Assembly (NCBI GenBank): GCA_012033205.1
Contig: JAAUSO010000051.1
Coordinates: 1 to 40,253 of the forward strand
Reading direction: 5' to 3'
DNA: 40,253 nt
Source of the DNA: Richelia sp. SL_2_1
Lineage (GTDB): Bacteria; Cyanobacteriota; Cyanobacteriia; Cyanobacteriales; Nostocaceae
Each line of letters starts with the position of its first letter. Position 1 is the stretch's first letter. Positions 8,619-17,377 of this stretch are shown one piece after another. The notes under the pieces were generated by a model, which did no database searches, had not been told where the DNA came from, and worked only from the letters and a program-made list of their open reading frames with translations. The position numbers and the translations under genes are program-made.

Positions 8619-9572
8619 ATAATTTATTAATGCTTTATTAATAATAGATTTAGAGGCTTGCCAAGTTTGTAAACCTTGCCAACGACCGCGTAAAGATGCA
8701 AATAACTTTTTACCTGCTAATAAACCTTGAGAAGGCACAAATCGTAACCACTGCATAAAACCCACCGCTTCTCTAGTGCCTACTGTTATAGCCCAGAATA
8801 AAAATGCTAGTTTTTGCAATGGTGAAAAGTATTCTAATAAAGCTAAAGTTTCATTATGTACAGCATTTGCAAAAGCGATTTGATTGAAACTTTGACGTTG
8901 ATCTTCGTCAAATCGTTTCGCAGGATAATGATTAACTGCTATTTTGGGATCGTAAATTAATTTCCAACCAGCCCGTTTTAATTTTAGAGAAAAAGCTAAT
9001 TCAAAGTGAACTTGAGCGCCGGTACCTCGCATTCTTTCGTCAAAATGCCATCCCTCAATCGCAGCCCGTCGAAAGCTCATGTTTACTCCTTTGAGTACAT
9101 CAACTTCCCGTGCTTCACCACTACCTATATGATGATTACCAATAACTTTACCGAACCAACGTACTTGTCCAACTGTTACCGAATTTCCATCTTCTAAGTC
9201 AGTACCATGATATACCCAATCGCGTCCGCCTACACCACCGACACGTTCATCTGCTAGATAATAACTTTCAATACGTGCTAACCAATCAGTATGAGGGGCT
9301 GCATCATCATCCGTAAAAGCCACAATATCAGTTGTTGCTGTATCAAGACCAGTATTCATGGCTGCAACTACCCCGCTAACGCTGACCTTTGCAGTGCGTA
9401 ATGGTAAATTTTTCGGTTCAAATGCTGCAAGGAATGACCAAGTTTCAGTATCCGTATCGCGAACTACTACTATCACCTCATCAGCCGATCGAGTTTGATT
9501 TTGCAGTGCTTGCAAACAGCGAGCCAAGTCTTGGCTACGTCGGTAAGTTGGTACGATAACCGCGATCGACAT
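8610..9572 (-). CDS. Family 2 glycosyltransferase
   Basis: 320 aa. GT-A fold glycosyltransferase: start IAVIVPTYRRSQDLARCL, nucleotide/metal site AFTDDDAAPHTDWL (about residues 87-100), and acceptor-side block RMRGTGAQVHFELAFSLKLKRAG. It transfers a sugar from a nucleotide donor, presumably to the growing HEP repeat unit on the cytoplasmic face; the sugar cannot be told. A C-terminal hydrophobic stretch (LQKLAFLFWAITVG) suggests membrane association. ATG at 9572 follows the stop of the GT4 gene by two bases, so translation is probably coupled; GAGGAG lies about 12 bases upstream, inside that gene. The stop TAA is supplied by the repeat array. Confidence 0.9.
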   Translation of the reverse strand: MSIAVIVPTYRRSQDLARCLQALQNQTRSADEVIVVVRDTDTETWSFLAAFEPKNLPLRTAKVSVSGVVAAMNTGLDTATTDIVAFTDDDAAPHTDWLARIESYYLADERVGGVGGRDWVYHGTDLEDGNSVTVGQVRWFGKVIGNHHIGSGEAREVDVLKGVNMSFRRAAIEGWHFDERMRGTGAQVHFELAFSLKLKRAGWKLIYDPKIAVNHYPAKRFDEDQRQSFNQIAFANAVHNETLALLEYFSPLQKLAFLFWAITVGTREAVGFMQWLRFVPSQGLLAGKKLFASLRGRWQGLQTWQASKSIINKALINYNS

Positions 9573-9574
9573 GA

Positions 9575-10723
9575 CTAATTGATCTCCTCAAATAAATCTA
9601 CATATTGTTGTGCCATATTTTTCCAGGTATGTTGGATGGCGATCGCTCTTGCCGTTTGACCCATTTTAATTCTTAAATCTGGATTGGTGCTTAATTTTTG
9701 CATCGCTTCTGCTAAAATTTTGCTATCGTCTGGGTCTGGTAAAACGATTCCGGCTTCGGGAGTGACTAAGAAAGCGGCTCCGGTACATTTAGCGGTAATT
9801 ATTGGTATTCCTGTAGCCATTGCTTCAGTAATTACTAAACCAAAAGGTTCGTACCGTGAAGGAAACACAAAGAAATCCACAACTTTCATAATCGAAGGGA
9901 CATCACGTCGGAATCCTAAAAAATGCACTCGTTCACTTAATCCTAAAGATGCTGCTAGCTGCGGATAAGGGCTACCATCGGTAACACCTACCACTGCTAA
10001 ATGCAAATCGGGAACTTGCACCAAAGCCCGTAGCACTGTGTCTAAATTTTTCCTGGGTAGTCTAATATCCCCAGCAAACATTGCCAAGGGAACTTTGGTG
10101 GGTAAATTCCATGTTTCACGATTACCACCGCTACCGGGTGAAAATTCTTCGATATCTACCCCATTACTAATGACTCGAATAGCATCTTGAGGTACGCCAA
10201 TTTCTCTTAAATCTTCAGCAACTTGATCGGAAACTGCAACTACTATTTTTGTGTTATCGAATGCTGATTTTTCCCAACGGGCGTTGAGTGTGGTATACAA
10301 CCACTGATAAAAATTATATATAAAAAGGCGTGGATTGAGGATATTGTTTTTTGCCGCAGGTGTAGCTTGTAAAGTAGAAAACTTCAGCCAGGAATTATGT
10401 ACAAAATGTACTGCATTCACATCTGAATTTGCCCAGGTAATAGCACCATTTGTTTTAATTAAATCGAGTTGATTGCCGTGTTTTTTTAACCACTTATTGC
10501 TTGCAAAAGCAAACTTAATGTTCCTAATTAATTCTGTTGGTAAACCTGCCACAGAAATCGGAACCCAATCAACTTGATGATGTTTTTCTAACTCTGGATC
10601 AATCTTACTTGCTAACACAGTCAAATGATGACCGCGCTTAATTGCTTCCCAAACAACTTCATAATTGACTCTTCCTTGACCATCACCTTTGATTAAACTG
10701 TGAGTAATAATGCAAAGCTTCAC
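9575..10723 (-). CDS. Family 4 glycosyltransferase
   Basis: 382 aa, GT-B fold. The N-terminal domain (MKLCIITHSLIKGDGQGRVNYEV) has the glycine-rich acceptor loop. The C-terminal domain has the donor-binding E-x7-E motif in EPFGLVITEAMATG and a preceding VDFFVFPSRY. A retaining transferase, presumably adding one sugar to the HEP repeat unit. The start is GTG at 10723. It lies 34 bp or so after the preceding GT2 and 2 bp before the next, within a five-gene run of transferases that must be one operon. The position corresponds to the fourth transferase after hepA in the PCC 7120 HEP cluster as I recall it. Confidence 0.9.
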   Translation of the reverse strand: MKLCIITHSLIKGDGQGRVNYEVVWEAIKRGHHLTVLASKIDPELEKHHQVDWVPISVAGLPTELIRNIKFAFASNKWLKKHGNQLDLIKTNGAITWANSDVNAVHFVHNSWLKFSTLQATPAAKNNILNPRLFIYNFYQWLYTTLNARWEKSAFDNTKIVVAVSDQVAEDLREIGVPQDAIRVISNGVDIEEFSPGSGGNRETWNLPTKVPLAMFAGDIRLPRKNLDTVLRALVQVPDLHLAVVGVTDGSPYPQLAASLGLSERVHFLGFRRDVPSIMKVVDFFVFPSRYEPFGLVITEAMATGIPIITAKCTGAAFLVTPEAGIVLPDPDDSKILAEAMQKLSTNPDLRIKMGQTARAIAIQHTWKNMAQQYVDLFEEIN

Positions 10724-10757
10724 GATATCAGCCTGCTGTAAAAATCAGGTACGAATT

Positions 10758-11669
10758 TCAAGAAATAATCACTGAAGAAGCAGATTCTGGTTGAGGAATA
10801 TTTTCCTGCTGCCATAATAGTTGAATGCGAGAACGACGAATAATTTCTGGCCAAGCTTGAATTGCTCCTCTTTTTAGTAAATACCCGCTCATATGAACAA
10901 AATATATAGTTAAAAAGGCTAGTAACTTAATCGGATTTGGGAATAGATTTTTATAGCGTTTAATGCCTACATAAAGTCTAGCAGCTTCTATGTGTAATTC
11001 ATAATTACTAATACCACTAATACCCGGTGCGTCAAGCACACTTTCAGTACTTTTAACATTTACTTGTAACTCTAGACAAGAAATTATTTTGTAACCGTAC
11101 TTAATAGCTCGCAAGCAAAGTTCTGCATCTTCATAACCGAAATATATATCTTCATCCCACTGTTCTTGAACAAAAAACTGTCTGGGAAATAATGCTGCAT
11201 GAATTACGACTGTTTCGGGAGTCTCTTCGGTGGCACAAAAATATCCTCGAAAAGTTAATTTTGATGGTAGTAATTTCTCTCCCTTAGTACCTGTACTAAC
11301 ACCCGTAATAATAGTATACTTTCTTTGCTCGTTTGACATTTGAGAATATCTCTCGATTGCATTAGCAATAAAGTCTGGTTCTACACAAATATCATCATCA
11401 ACAAAAGCCACAAAATCTGTTTCTAACACAGAAGTTGCATTGACTGCGTTATTACGGTTAGCACAAACACCGCGCTTGGGACCTGTAATATAAGTTGTTC
11501 CTGGATATTGTTGTACAACTTCTAAATTTGTTTGCTGAACTTCAATATCTTGCGAGTCATCAGAAACAATAACAGTATGGGGTTTAGCTGTAGAATTCCA
11601 CAAAGCTTTTAAACAATTATCAAGCTCTAGGGAACGATTTCTAGTTGTAATACAAGCTGCAATTCGCAT
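10758..11669 (-). CDS. Family 2 glycosyltransferase
   Basis: About 303 aa, GT-A. N-terminus MRIAACITTRNRSLELDNCL, metal site AFVDDDICVEPDF near residue 95, and FGYEDAELCLRAIKYG as the acceptor-binding block. The frame is open upstream to a TTG at 11696, but ATG at 11669 gives the typical N-terminus and has AGAAGG 11 bases upstream, so I take it as the start. Donor and acceptor unknown; HEP assembly is inferred from the neighbours. A hydrophobic stretch near the C-terminus (IKLLAFLTIYFVHMSG) suggests membrane attachment. Confidence 0.88.
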   Translation of the reverse strand: MRIAACITTRNRSLELDNCLKALWNSTAKPHTVIVSDDSQDIEVQQTNLEVVQQYPGTTYITGPKRGVCANRNNAVNATSVLETDFVAFVDDDICVEPDFIANAIERYSQMSNEQRKYTIITGVSTGTKGEKLLPSKLTFRGYFCATEETPETVVIHAALFPRQFFVQEQWDEDIYFGYEDAELCLRAIKYGYKIISCLELQVNVKSTESVLDAPGISGISNYELHIEAARLYVGIKRYKNLFPNPIKLLAFLTIYFVHMSGYLLKRGAIQAWPEIIRRSRIQLLWQQENIPQPESASSVIIS

Positions 11670-11735
11670 TTGTGTAAAACCTTCTTTGATTTTCAAATAA
11701 TATTGATTACGAAATATATGTGCTGTCAGTTACAA

Positions 11736-12707
11736 CTAAAATTTAGCTGCGATTTTTGGAGGAATAAAACTGAGTATGAGTGCCGCTATTGTCCGTAAAC
11801 TAAAGTTTCGACGTAAAGAATGCCAAAAACTAATACGTGCTTCTCTTAAGTTTTCACCCCGCATCAAGCCAATTCCTAAATTCGTACTAATATATCCCCA
11901 TTGTTTCTGAAAATAAGGATGTAATTCTTTTAATCTGTCATCTTTGATAAACTGCTCGTAACAGAAAAGGTCAGCTTTTGCTTTGCGGATTTTAGCCTGA
12001 AAATTGCGTCTTCCACTTAGCATTGTCTCTGTTTGTTCATGTTCGCGATACCTGGTCAATTTAGCAGGATAATAATAAGCACCATTCCCAGAACGACAGC
12101 ACAGATAATTCAGATAAATATCCCACGAACCACCGACTTCTGCTGGTATGCTATCCCAATCAATGATTTCTCGACGAATTACAGCCGCAGTCGCGCTGGA
12201 AACTGCTCTATCAATTAAGCTTAATTTATAAAAAGGTTGGTAAATTCCTTCTTTCAAATCTACACGTTTATAGAATTGAGAACACTTTTGTGTTGCAGCA
12301 ATATCTATTGTGCCATCTGCTTTGATAACGTAGTGGTCGCAGAAAGCTAAAGCTAAATCGGAATTAGCTTCTAATGCGGGTACAAGCTTAGCTAAAAAGT
12401 CTTTTTCCCACATATCATCGTCTAATAAACTTGCAACATATTTGCCTTGCGCTTGTTTAAAAGCATTCATTGTATTCACAAACATTCCGAGGTTGCTTTC
12501 ATTACGAAAAAAGCGAATTCTAGAATCTTTAAAATCCTCAATGATCGATTGCGGATTTTCAGAACTACAATTATCAGAAACAATAATTTCGATATTTTGA
12601 TATGTTTGTTGAACGGCACTTGTGAGAGCTACTTTGAGATATTCCGGACGATTGTAAGTAGGAATAATCACGCTGACTAAAGGTTGGTTTTGATAATTTT
12701 CTGTCAT
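11736..12707 (-). CDS. Family 2 glycosyltransferase
   Basis: About 323 aa. GT-A: PLVSVIIPTYNRPEYLKVAL at the N-terminus, IEIIVSDNCSSE, and the D-D-D metal-binding site in YVASLLDDDMWEKDF, all in canonical order. The frame reaches a TTG at 12722; ATG at 12707 is preferred, although neither has a good ribosome site (GAG upstream only). Its layout resembles the neighbouring 12846-13748 gene (same VSVIIPTYN/SVMIPTYN start and NVGM motif), so the two may be old duplicates. Role in HEP assembly is inferred from context. Confidence 0.88.
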   Translation of the reverse strand: MTENYQNQPLVSVIIPTYNRPEYLKVALTSAVQQTYQNIEIIVSDNCSSENPQSIIEDFKDSRIRFFRNESNLGMFVNTMNAFKQAQGKYVASLLDDDMWEKDFLAKLVPALEANSDLALAFCDHYVIKADGTIDIAATQKCSQFYKRVDLKEGIYQPFYKLSLIDRAVSSATAAVIRREIIDWDSIPAEVGGSWDIYLNYLCCRSGNGAYYYPAKLTRYREHEQTETMLSGRRNFQAKIRKAKADLFCYEQFIKDDRLKELHPYFQKQWGYISTNLGIGLMRGENLREARISFWHSLRRNFSLRTIAALILSFIPPKIAAKF

Positions 12708-12845
12708 CTCTTTAAATCTCAATACTTGTTTTATATCCGCCCGATTTTACCACTTTTTGTAGCAGACTAATCGTTCTATTCCAGAATAATATACGACTTG
12801 CTGACCTAATTACTTTGTAAGATTTACTATATTTTATTGCTGTTT

Positions 12846-13748
12846 TCAGTTGAAGCATACCTCCGGAGATATCGCCTTTTTAATTAAAAAATCAGCAGAT
12901 TCTAAAGCTAAAAAAGCACAATTTTGTTTCGCAGTTCTAGCAAGTTTATGATTATTCTCTTGAGAAAAATAAGAATTCAAGATAGTTTCTACAGTATTAT
13001 AATTTTCCTGAATGAAAATATTACTTTTGGCGTTAACATTGTTTGCAGAATTTAAATGTACTCGCCACATAGCCAAAGGTTCTGCTTCAAACCACATTGG
13101 ATAATGACTAAAAATTCTCACCCACATCTCCCAATCTCCACTGATACCACAGCGTCGGTCAAATCCTCCCAGATTTTCATAAACTTCACGCCGCACCACA
13201 GCCAGAGAAGGTACCGAAATACAACAAAGTTCGGCAATTCTATGCAACCAACTTTTAGGCAATATACCGCTAGTCGGCATCTCAAAATCTGATAAACCTT
13301 GCCATTGATTGTATTGATCGATCGCAATACTCCGGCAAAAAGCAGCACCTAGTTCTGGATGTTTTTCAAACGGTTGTGCCATCTTTTGATAAAATCCCTC
13401 TCTGACACCATCGTCACTGCACATTAAATGAATCAACTTCCCCCTAGATAATTCAAAACAGGTTTGAAAATTATTCATCATACCGACATTACTATTTTGA
13501 CGGTAAAATTCTATACGGTCTGCACCTAATTCTTTGACAACCGCTTCTGGGTTATCTTCCGTAGAGTGATTATCAACAACTACGATTTGCATCTGATCCA
13601 CTCCAGGGTCTTGTGCCAAAATACTCTTGAGTGTGTACCGTAAATATTCTGCACAATTATAAGTAGGAATCATTACAGACCACAGAGGACGTTTTACTTC
13701 TGGGGAAACTGGCAAAATGCTCGGACGATAAGGATTTAACTGACTCAT
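12846..13748 (-). CDS. Family 2 glycosyltransferase, first gene of the transferase operon
   Basis: 300 aa. GT-A: WSVMIPTYNCAEYLRYTL, IVVVDNHSTEDNPEAV, metal site LIHLMCSDDGVREGF, and CGISGDWEMWVRIFSHY as the acceptor block (the ED/DW motif). It is the first gene after the hepA terminator, with about 525 bp upstream of its ATG, so the promoter for the five transferases and the Wzy-like gene should be there. A GTA-N8-TAC palindrome lies about 155 bp upstream. Sugar specificity unknown. Confidence 0.88.
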   Translation of the reverse strand: MSQLNPYRPSILPVSPEVKRPLWSVMIPTYNCAEYLRYTLKSILAQDPGVDQMQIVVVDNHSTEDNPEAVVKELGADRIEFYRQNSNVGMMNNFQTCFELSRGKLIHLMCSDDGVREGFYQKMAQPFEKHPELGAAFCRSIAIDQYNQWQGLSDFEMPTSGILPKSWLHRIAELCCISVPSLAVVRREVYENLGGFDRRCGISGDWEMWVRIFSHYPMWFEAEPLAMWRVHLNSANNVNAKSNIFIQENYNTVETILNSYFSQENNHKLARTAKQNCAFLALESADFLIKKAISPEVCFN

Positions 13749-14274
13749 AGCTTATTTAACAAGGATTTTGCTTTAGGGAAAAAGTTTTATAGATTCGTAA
13801 TCCTGAGTACTTGTCTAAGTTAATACTCTCATTTCTGTTTTAAAGATTACAAGCTATCGAAGCCTAAATACATAAAAATACACGATTTGAAGTAGTGTAT
13901 GTAGTATTACTGTGATTGATAAGTTGTGACTATCCCGTAAGCAAGTTATTTACAGATAGTTGCCATGTGTATCTTTTGAATTGGTTATACCAAAATATAT
14001 GTATATTAGGCGAGAGCTTTGGCGTTATTTTTTGGAATCAAAATCTTAGAGCTAATCTTCTTTATAAAAGCTTTAAATTAGGGTTCGGTAATTACAAACG
14101 ATACCCCTAAAAAGCACTTTAAGTATTCAAAATATTCAGTAATTTACGTGGACGGCTTGAAGTGATTCCGAATCTAGTTAGTGAACAAACGATTAAGAAG
14201 TCGGGTTTTAATCAGCGTTACCTTATATTACAGATATTTCAGACAAAAACCCCGACTTTTCACTCCACTAACCT
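13749..14274. other. Intergenic region upstream of the glycosyltransferase operon
   Basis: Lies between the hepA terminator and the first transferase gene. It contains a GTA-N8-TAC site (13897-13910) and an imperfect inverted repeat AAGTCGGGTTTT (14198-14209) / AAAACCCCGACTT (14246-14258), a type of dispersed element seen in cyanobacteria. A 64-codon open frame at 13916-14110 shows no recognisable features and I do not call it a gene. Confidence 0.5.
13897..13910 (-). promoter_or_regulatory. Possible NtcA-binding site GTA-N8-TAC
   Basis: GTATGTAGTATTAC matches the NtcA consensus (GTA-N8-TAC) exactly. NtcA activates nitrogen-starvation and heterocyst genes, which fits a HEP operon. A TATTTT hexamer lies about 16 bases downstream in the direction of the gene, shorter than the usual 22-23. 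The six fixed bases occur by chance roughly ten times in 40 kb, so this is weak evidence. Confidence 0.3.
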
Positions 14275-14301
14275 AAAAAAAGGCTTGCCATTAGCAAACC
14301 C
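14275..14301 (-). terminator. Rho-independent terminator after hepA
   Basis: On the minus strand: stem GGTTTGC, loop TAATG, stem GCAAGCC (7 bp with one G-U pair), followed at once by seven T. It lies about 65 bp after the hepA stop, exactly where a terminator should be. Confidence 0.85.
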
Positions 14302-14366
14302 TATGATTAATATTTTGACTACTTATTAAGTATAATTTTTGTAAATTAACCAGCCATTTCTACTCT

Positions 14367-16208
14367 TTAATTTGTTTGACCGACTTCATTTTGTATTTGA
14401 TGATATTTCCATAACTTGCCACGTTGTTGTAGTAAGTCTTGGTATTTTCCTTGCTCGACAATATTTCCTGCTTCTAATACAACTACCTTATCGGCTTTAG
14501 CAATTGTAGAAAGTCTATGAGCGATCGCAATCACTGTTCTACCAACAGAAAGCTTTTCCAAAGAATCTTGAATCAGCCGTTCTGATACAGAATCCAAAGC
14601 ACTGGTGGCTTCATCCAAAATCAAAATTTGGGGATCGCGAAGTAATGCACGTGCGATGGCGATTCGCTGTCTTTGTCCCCCGGATAATCGGACACCGCGA
14701 TCGCCAAGTTGAGTATCAAAACCTTCAGGCATATCTTCGATAAATTCTAATGCATTGGCAAGTCTAGCAGCTTCTTTGATTTCAGCTTCGGAAGCGCTGA
14801 GTGTACCGTAAGCAATATTATTCCAAACTGAAGTATTGAAAATAAATGTATCTTGACTGACAACAGCCATGTTTTTTCGCAGCGAGTAGATGTCAAAATC
14901 TTTTAAATCGACTCCATCAACAAAAATATGCCCTTCTGTTGGATCGTAAAATCGAGGAATCAAATCTGCAAGGGTGGTTTTTCCAGCACCAGATGCTCCT
15001 ACCAAAGCAGTTGTTTTTCCCTTTTCAATGGTCAGGGTAATATTTTGTAGCACTAAATTACTGGGTTCGTAACCAAAATCAACAGATACTATGTCAATAG
15101 AACGATTCAACTGCTTAAATTCAGTATCGCCATTTTGGAAGTACTCTTGGTCATCGCTTTCAAGTAGTTTTGTGACATTATCTAAGGAACCATTTAAGGT
15201 ACTCATAAATGCTACCGTTCCATTGATGTCTTGAATACTGGGTACAAGACGAGTCATCACAAAGAAAAATGTTAATAAAGACTCAACTGGTAAGGTAAAT
15301 TTCGCAAAGGAAAGAATAATTAAACCAATCAGCGCGGTAGTTGCAATTGCTTCAGCTATTGGTTTTACCAAAGTCCAAGCTCTTGCAACTTTTATTGAAG
15401 CATGAAGTAATTTACCGCTAACGCTATAAAAACGCTCCCGTTCAAAATCTTGCGTACCTGATGCTTGAACTGTGCGGATACCATTAATAAACTCTGTGGC
15501 TGTTGAATGAAAAAGACCGTTAGCATTAGAAATTCCAAAGCTTGATTCTCGAACACGAGCATTAAGAGTTGAAAGTCCTACTCCTAAAAGGGTAAACAGC
15601 AACACTGAAACTATCGAGAGTTCCCATGATATCAAAAACATGGAGATAAAATAAACAGAAACTGCCATTCCCCTAGTAATCAGGAAAGCAGCACCACCAA
15701 AACCTTGCTTTAATCTCTCGATTTCAGTGGTTATCGTGTTTATTAGTTCACCGGAACGAGTTTTAACAAAATAGCTTAAGGGTAATGCTTGTAAATGTTC
15801 AAACATTCGTTTACGCAAACGGTCTGCTAGATGTAATTGTGCCGATTCGGTGTAGATTGCACCAAAGTAATTGAATGTAGAACGCAGCCAAGTACTTAAT
15901 AAAATTAATATTGATATTCTATATAAACGACTTGTTGCCGAAGTTTTGACTCCTAATATCCAGATATCAAACCAAGCAATACCCGTCTGAATCGGTTCTG
16001 CGTTGCTCCCGGCTGTGAGACGTTGTAAAAAAGTTAACAAAAAACCAATAGTAAAACCTTCAAAAGCCGCTGCTAGTATAGAAAACAATAAGGCAAAAAT
16101 AGTAATCCGACGAAAATGTTTAAATTCTCGTAATATTAAATAGTTATCCTTCCAGAAGTTAGTTGCTTTGAGTAAATTGCTCAATGGCTGGTATATTTTT
16201 CTCTGCAT
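14367..16208 (-). CDS. hepA: ABC exporter HepA, heterocyst envelope polysaccharide
   Basis: Half-size ABC exporter with a fused membrane domain (residues about 35-330, six hydrophobic segments) and ATPase domain. Walker A GASGAGKTT, signature LSGGQRQR, Walker B ILILDEATSALD and switch His in IAIAHRLS are all intact. In PCC 7120 HepA is required to deposit the envelope polysaccharide. Identity rests on the ABC type plus position between hepC and a run of transferases. The frame is open to a TTG at 16253, but ATG at 16208 gives about 613 aa, close to the roughly 607 aa I recall for HepA, and avoids a leader (SNSKKKIKLY) coded by an A10 run. Neither start has a clear ribosome site. A terminator follows. 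Confidence 0.9.
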   Translation of the reverse strand: MQRKIYQPLSNLLKATNFWKDNYLILREFKHFRRITIFALLFSILAAAFEGFTIGFLLTFLQRLTAGSNAEPIQTGIAWFDIWILGVKTSATSRLYRISILILLSTWLRSTFNYFGAIYTESAQLHLADRLRKRMFEHLQALPLSYFVKTRSGELINTITTEIERLKQGFGGAAFLITRGMAVSVYFISMFLISWELSIVSVLLFTLLGVGLSTLNARVRESSFGISNANGLFHSTATEFINGIRTVQASGTQDFERERFYSVSGKLLHASIKVARAWTLVKPIAEAIATTALIGLIILSFAKFTLPVESLLTFFFVMTRLVPSIQDINGTVAFMSTLNGSLDNVTKLLESDDQEYFQNGDTEFKQLNRSIDIVSVDFGYEPSNLVLQNITLTIEKGKTTALVGASGAGKTTLADLIPRFYDPTEGHIFVDGVDLKDFDIYSLRKNMAVVSQDTFIFNTSVWNNIAYGTLSASEAEIKEAARLANALEFIEDMPEGFDTQLGDRGVRLSGGQRQRIAIARALLRDPQILILDEATSALDSVSERLIQDSLEKLSVGRTVIAIAHRLSTIAKADKVVVLEAGNIVEQGKYQDLLQQRGKLWKYHQIQNEVGQTN

Positions 16209-16253
16209 ATATAATTTTATTTTTTTTTTACTGTTAGAGTAGTGGCTCGTCAA

Positions 16254-16604
16254 GGATTGATTCTTTTTTAACAGGATAGCAGTGTAAGATCAACAATCAT
16301 CCCTTTTACTACATAGTTAAGCAAAAATATTTAGCTATTTTTGAACAGGAATGAAATTGCGATATTTTCTGAATTTTTCTTGCAACTTGTGTAGTCGCGA
16401 GCTAGTATCCCTGTTACCTCCTCTAACTAAATAATTTATTTTGCACGACTATTTACCAGCATTTTTAAATTATTCTTCCAGGATGCAATGCCAACACGAA
16501 AGCTGAAATATAGTTTTTACAAGTGTTGGCAGTGATGCAGAAATGTTGAATTGCCAAGGTAAAGTATGAATCAGATTTATTAACATTTATAGACAACACA
16601 TCAA
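16254..16604. other. hepA upstream region
   Basis: About 350 bp between hepC and hepA, AT-rich with no ORF. In PCC 7120 hepA is developmentally regulated from sequences 5' of the gene, and this stretch is the matching position. I recognise no consensus NtcA site or clear -10/-35 here. Confidence 0.45.
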
Positions 16605-17377
16605 TTATGATACTTGGCTATCTAGATGTAAGACGCTTGATTCAGTCTCTACTTCCCACGAACTGATGATTCCTGGTAGATGATTCAGTTGTTTTTGTGC
16701 CTCCGGAGTTAACTTAATCGCATCTTCCAAAGTCCAGCAACGAGAACCAAATAAGCCTATTTCACCTCGAAGCACATTTAACAACTGTGGTAAGTTTTCT
16801 AAACCGGATTTATGCATCCACTTACCTATTTGTGTCGTATTTTGGTTGATTGCTTCTCTATTCGCAGATTTTGTCCGATATTTGATTATTTTGAATAATT
16901 TACCTCTTTCACCAACGTGCCAAGTACGTTCAAATATTGGTGCTTGAGTATCTACTTTCATGAATAAAGCTAATAGTAACATCAGCGGACTCAATACTAG
17001 TAGAAAAATACTGGCGATCGCCCACTCAATTAGCCGTTTGAAACCCCACAAAATACACTATTTGGCTTGGGCTGCTTGTTGTCGGCACTTATAGACAAAT
17101 ATATTGGTTTGGAAATGGACGCACAAGCATCTGCCCACAGTCTGACTTTTTCTTCACCCAATTTGGGATCTATGCGAACTAACTTAACGGCAGAATGTTT
17201 TAAGCATTCCTTCAAAGATTCATGATGATCTAATGAAGCCATATAAGGCTGCTTGATTGTACCCAAAGATTTAACTAATAATTGATTACGTCGCCATTGA
17301 AGGGTGCAGTAGCTCGAACTCTTAGATTCAAATCCACTGGGGTTATTGTATAAACTTGGAGCTATTGATATTGTCAT
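16605..17377 (-). pseudogene. hepC: HepC, sugar (priming) transferase, frameshifted
   Basis: Bacterial sugar-transferase family protein of the HEP cluster, thought to place the first sugar on the lipid carrier. The N-terminal frame (17377-17030) carries the HepC-like leader (YCTLQWRRNQLLVKSLGTIKQPYM ... LVRIDPKLGEEKVRLWADAC) and reaches NKQPKPNSVF. The next frame, open from just upstream of 17051, continues WGFKRLIEWAIASIFLLVLSPL (membrane helix) and the catalytic region VGERGKLFKIIKYRT ... GLENLPQLLNVLRGE ... GSRCWTLEDA to 16605. One missing base in a T4 (17050-17053) or G4 (17044-17047) run explains the split; the joined protein would be about 257 aa, a normal size for HepC. Because hepC is needed for heterocyst maturation in PCC 7120, a sequence error is a serious possibility. 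About 980 bp of non-coding DNA precedes it. Confidence 0.86.

Noticed and set aside
13916-14110. A 64-codon open frame upstream of the glycosyltransferase operon
   Set aside because: No ribosome site, no recognisable motif, and it lies opposite the direction of the operon in a regulatory region.
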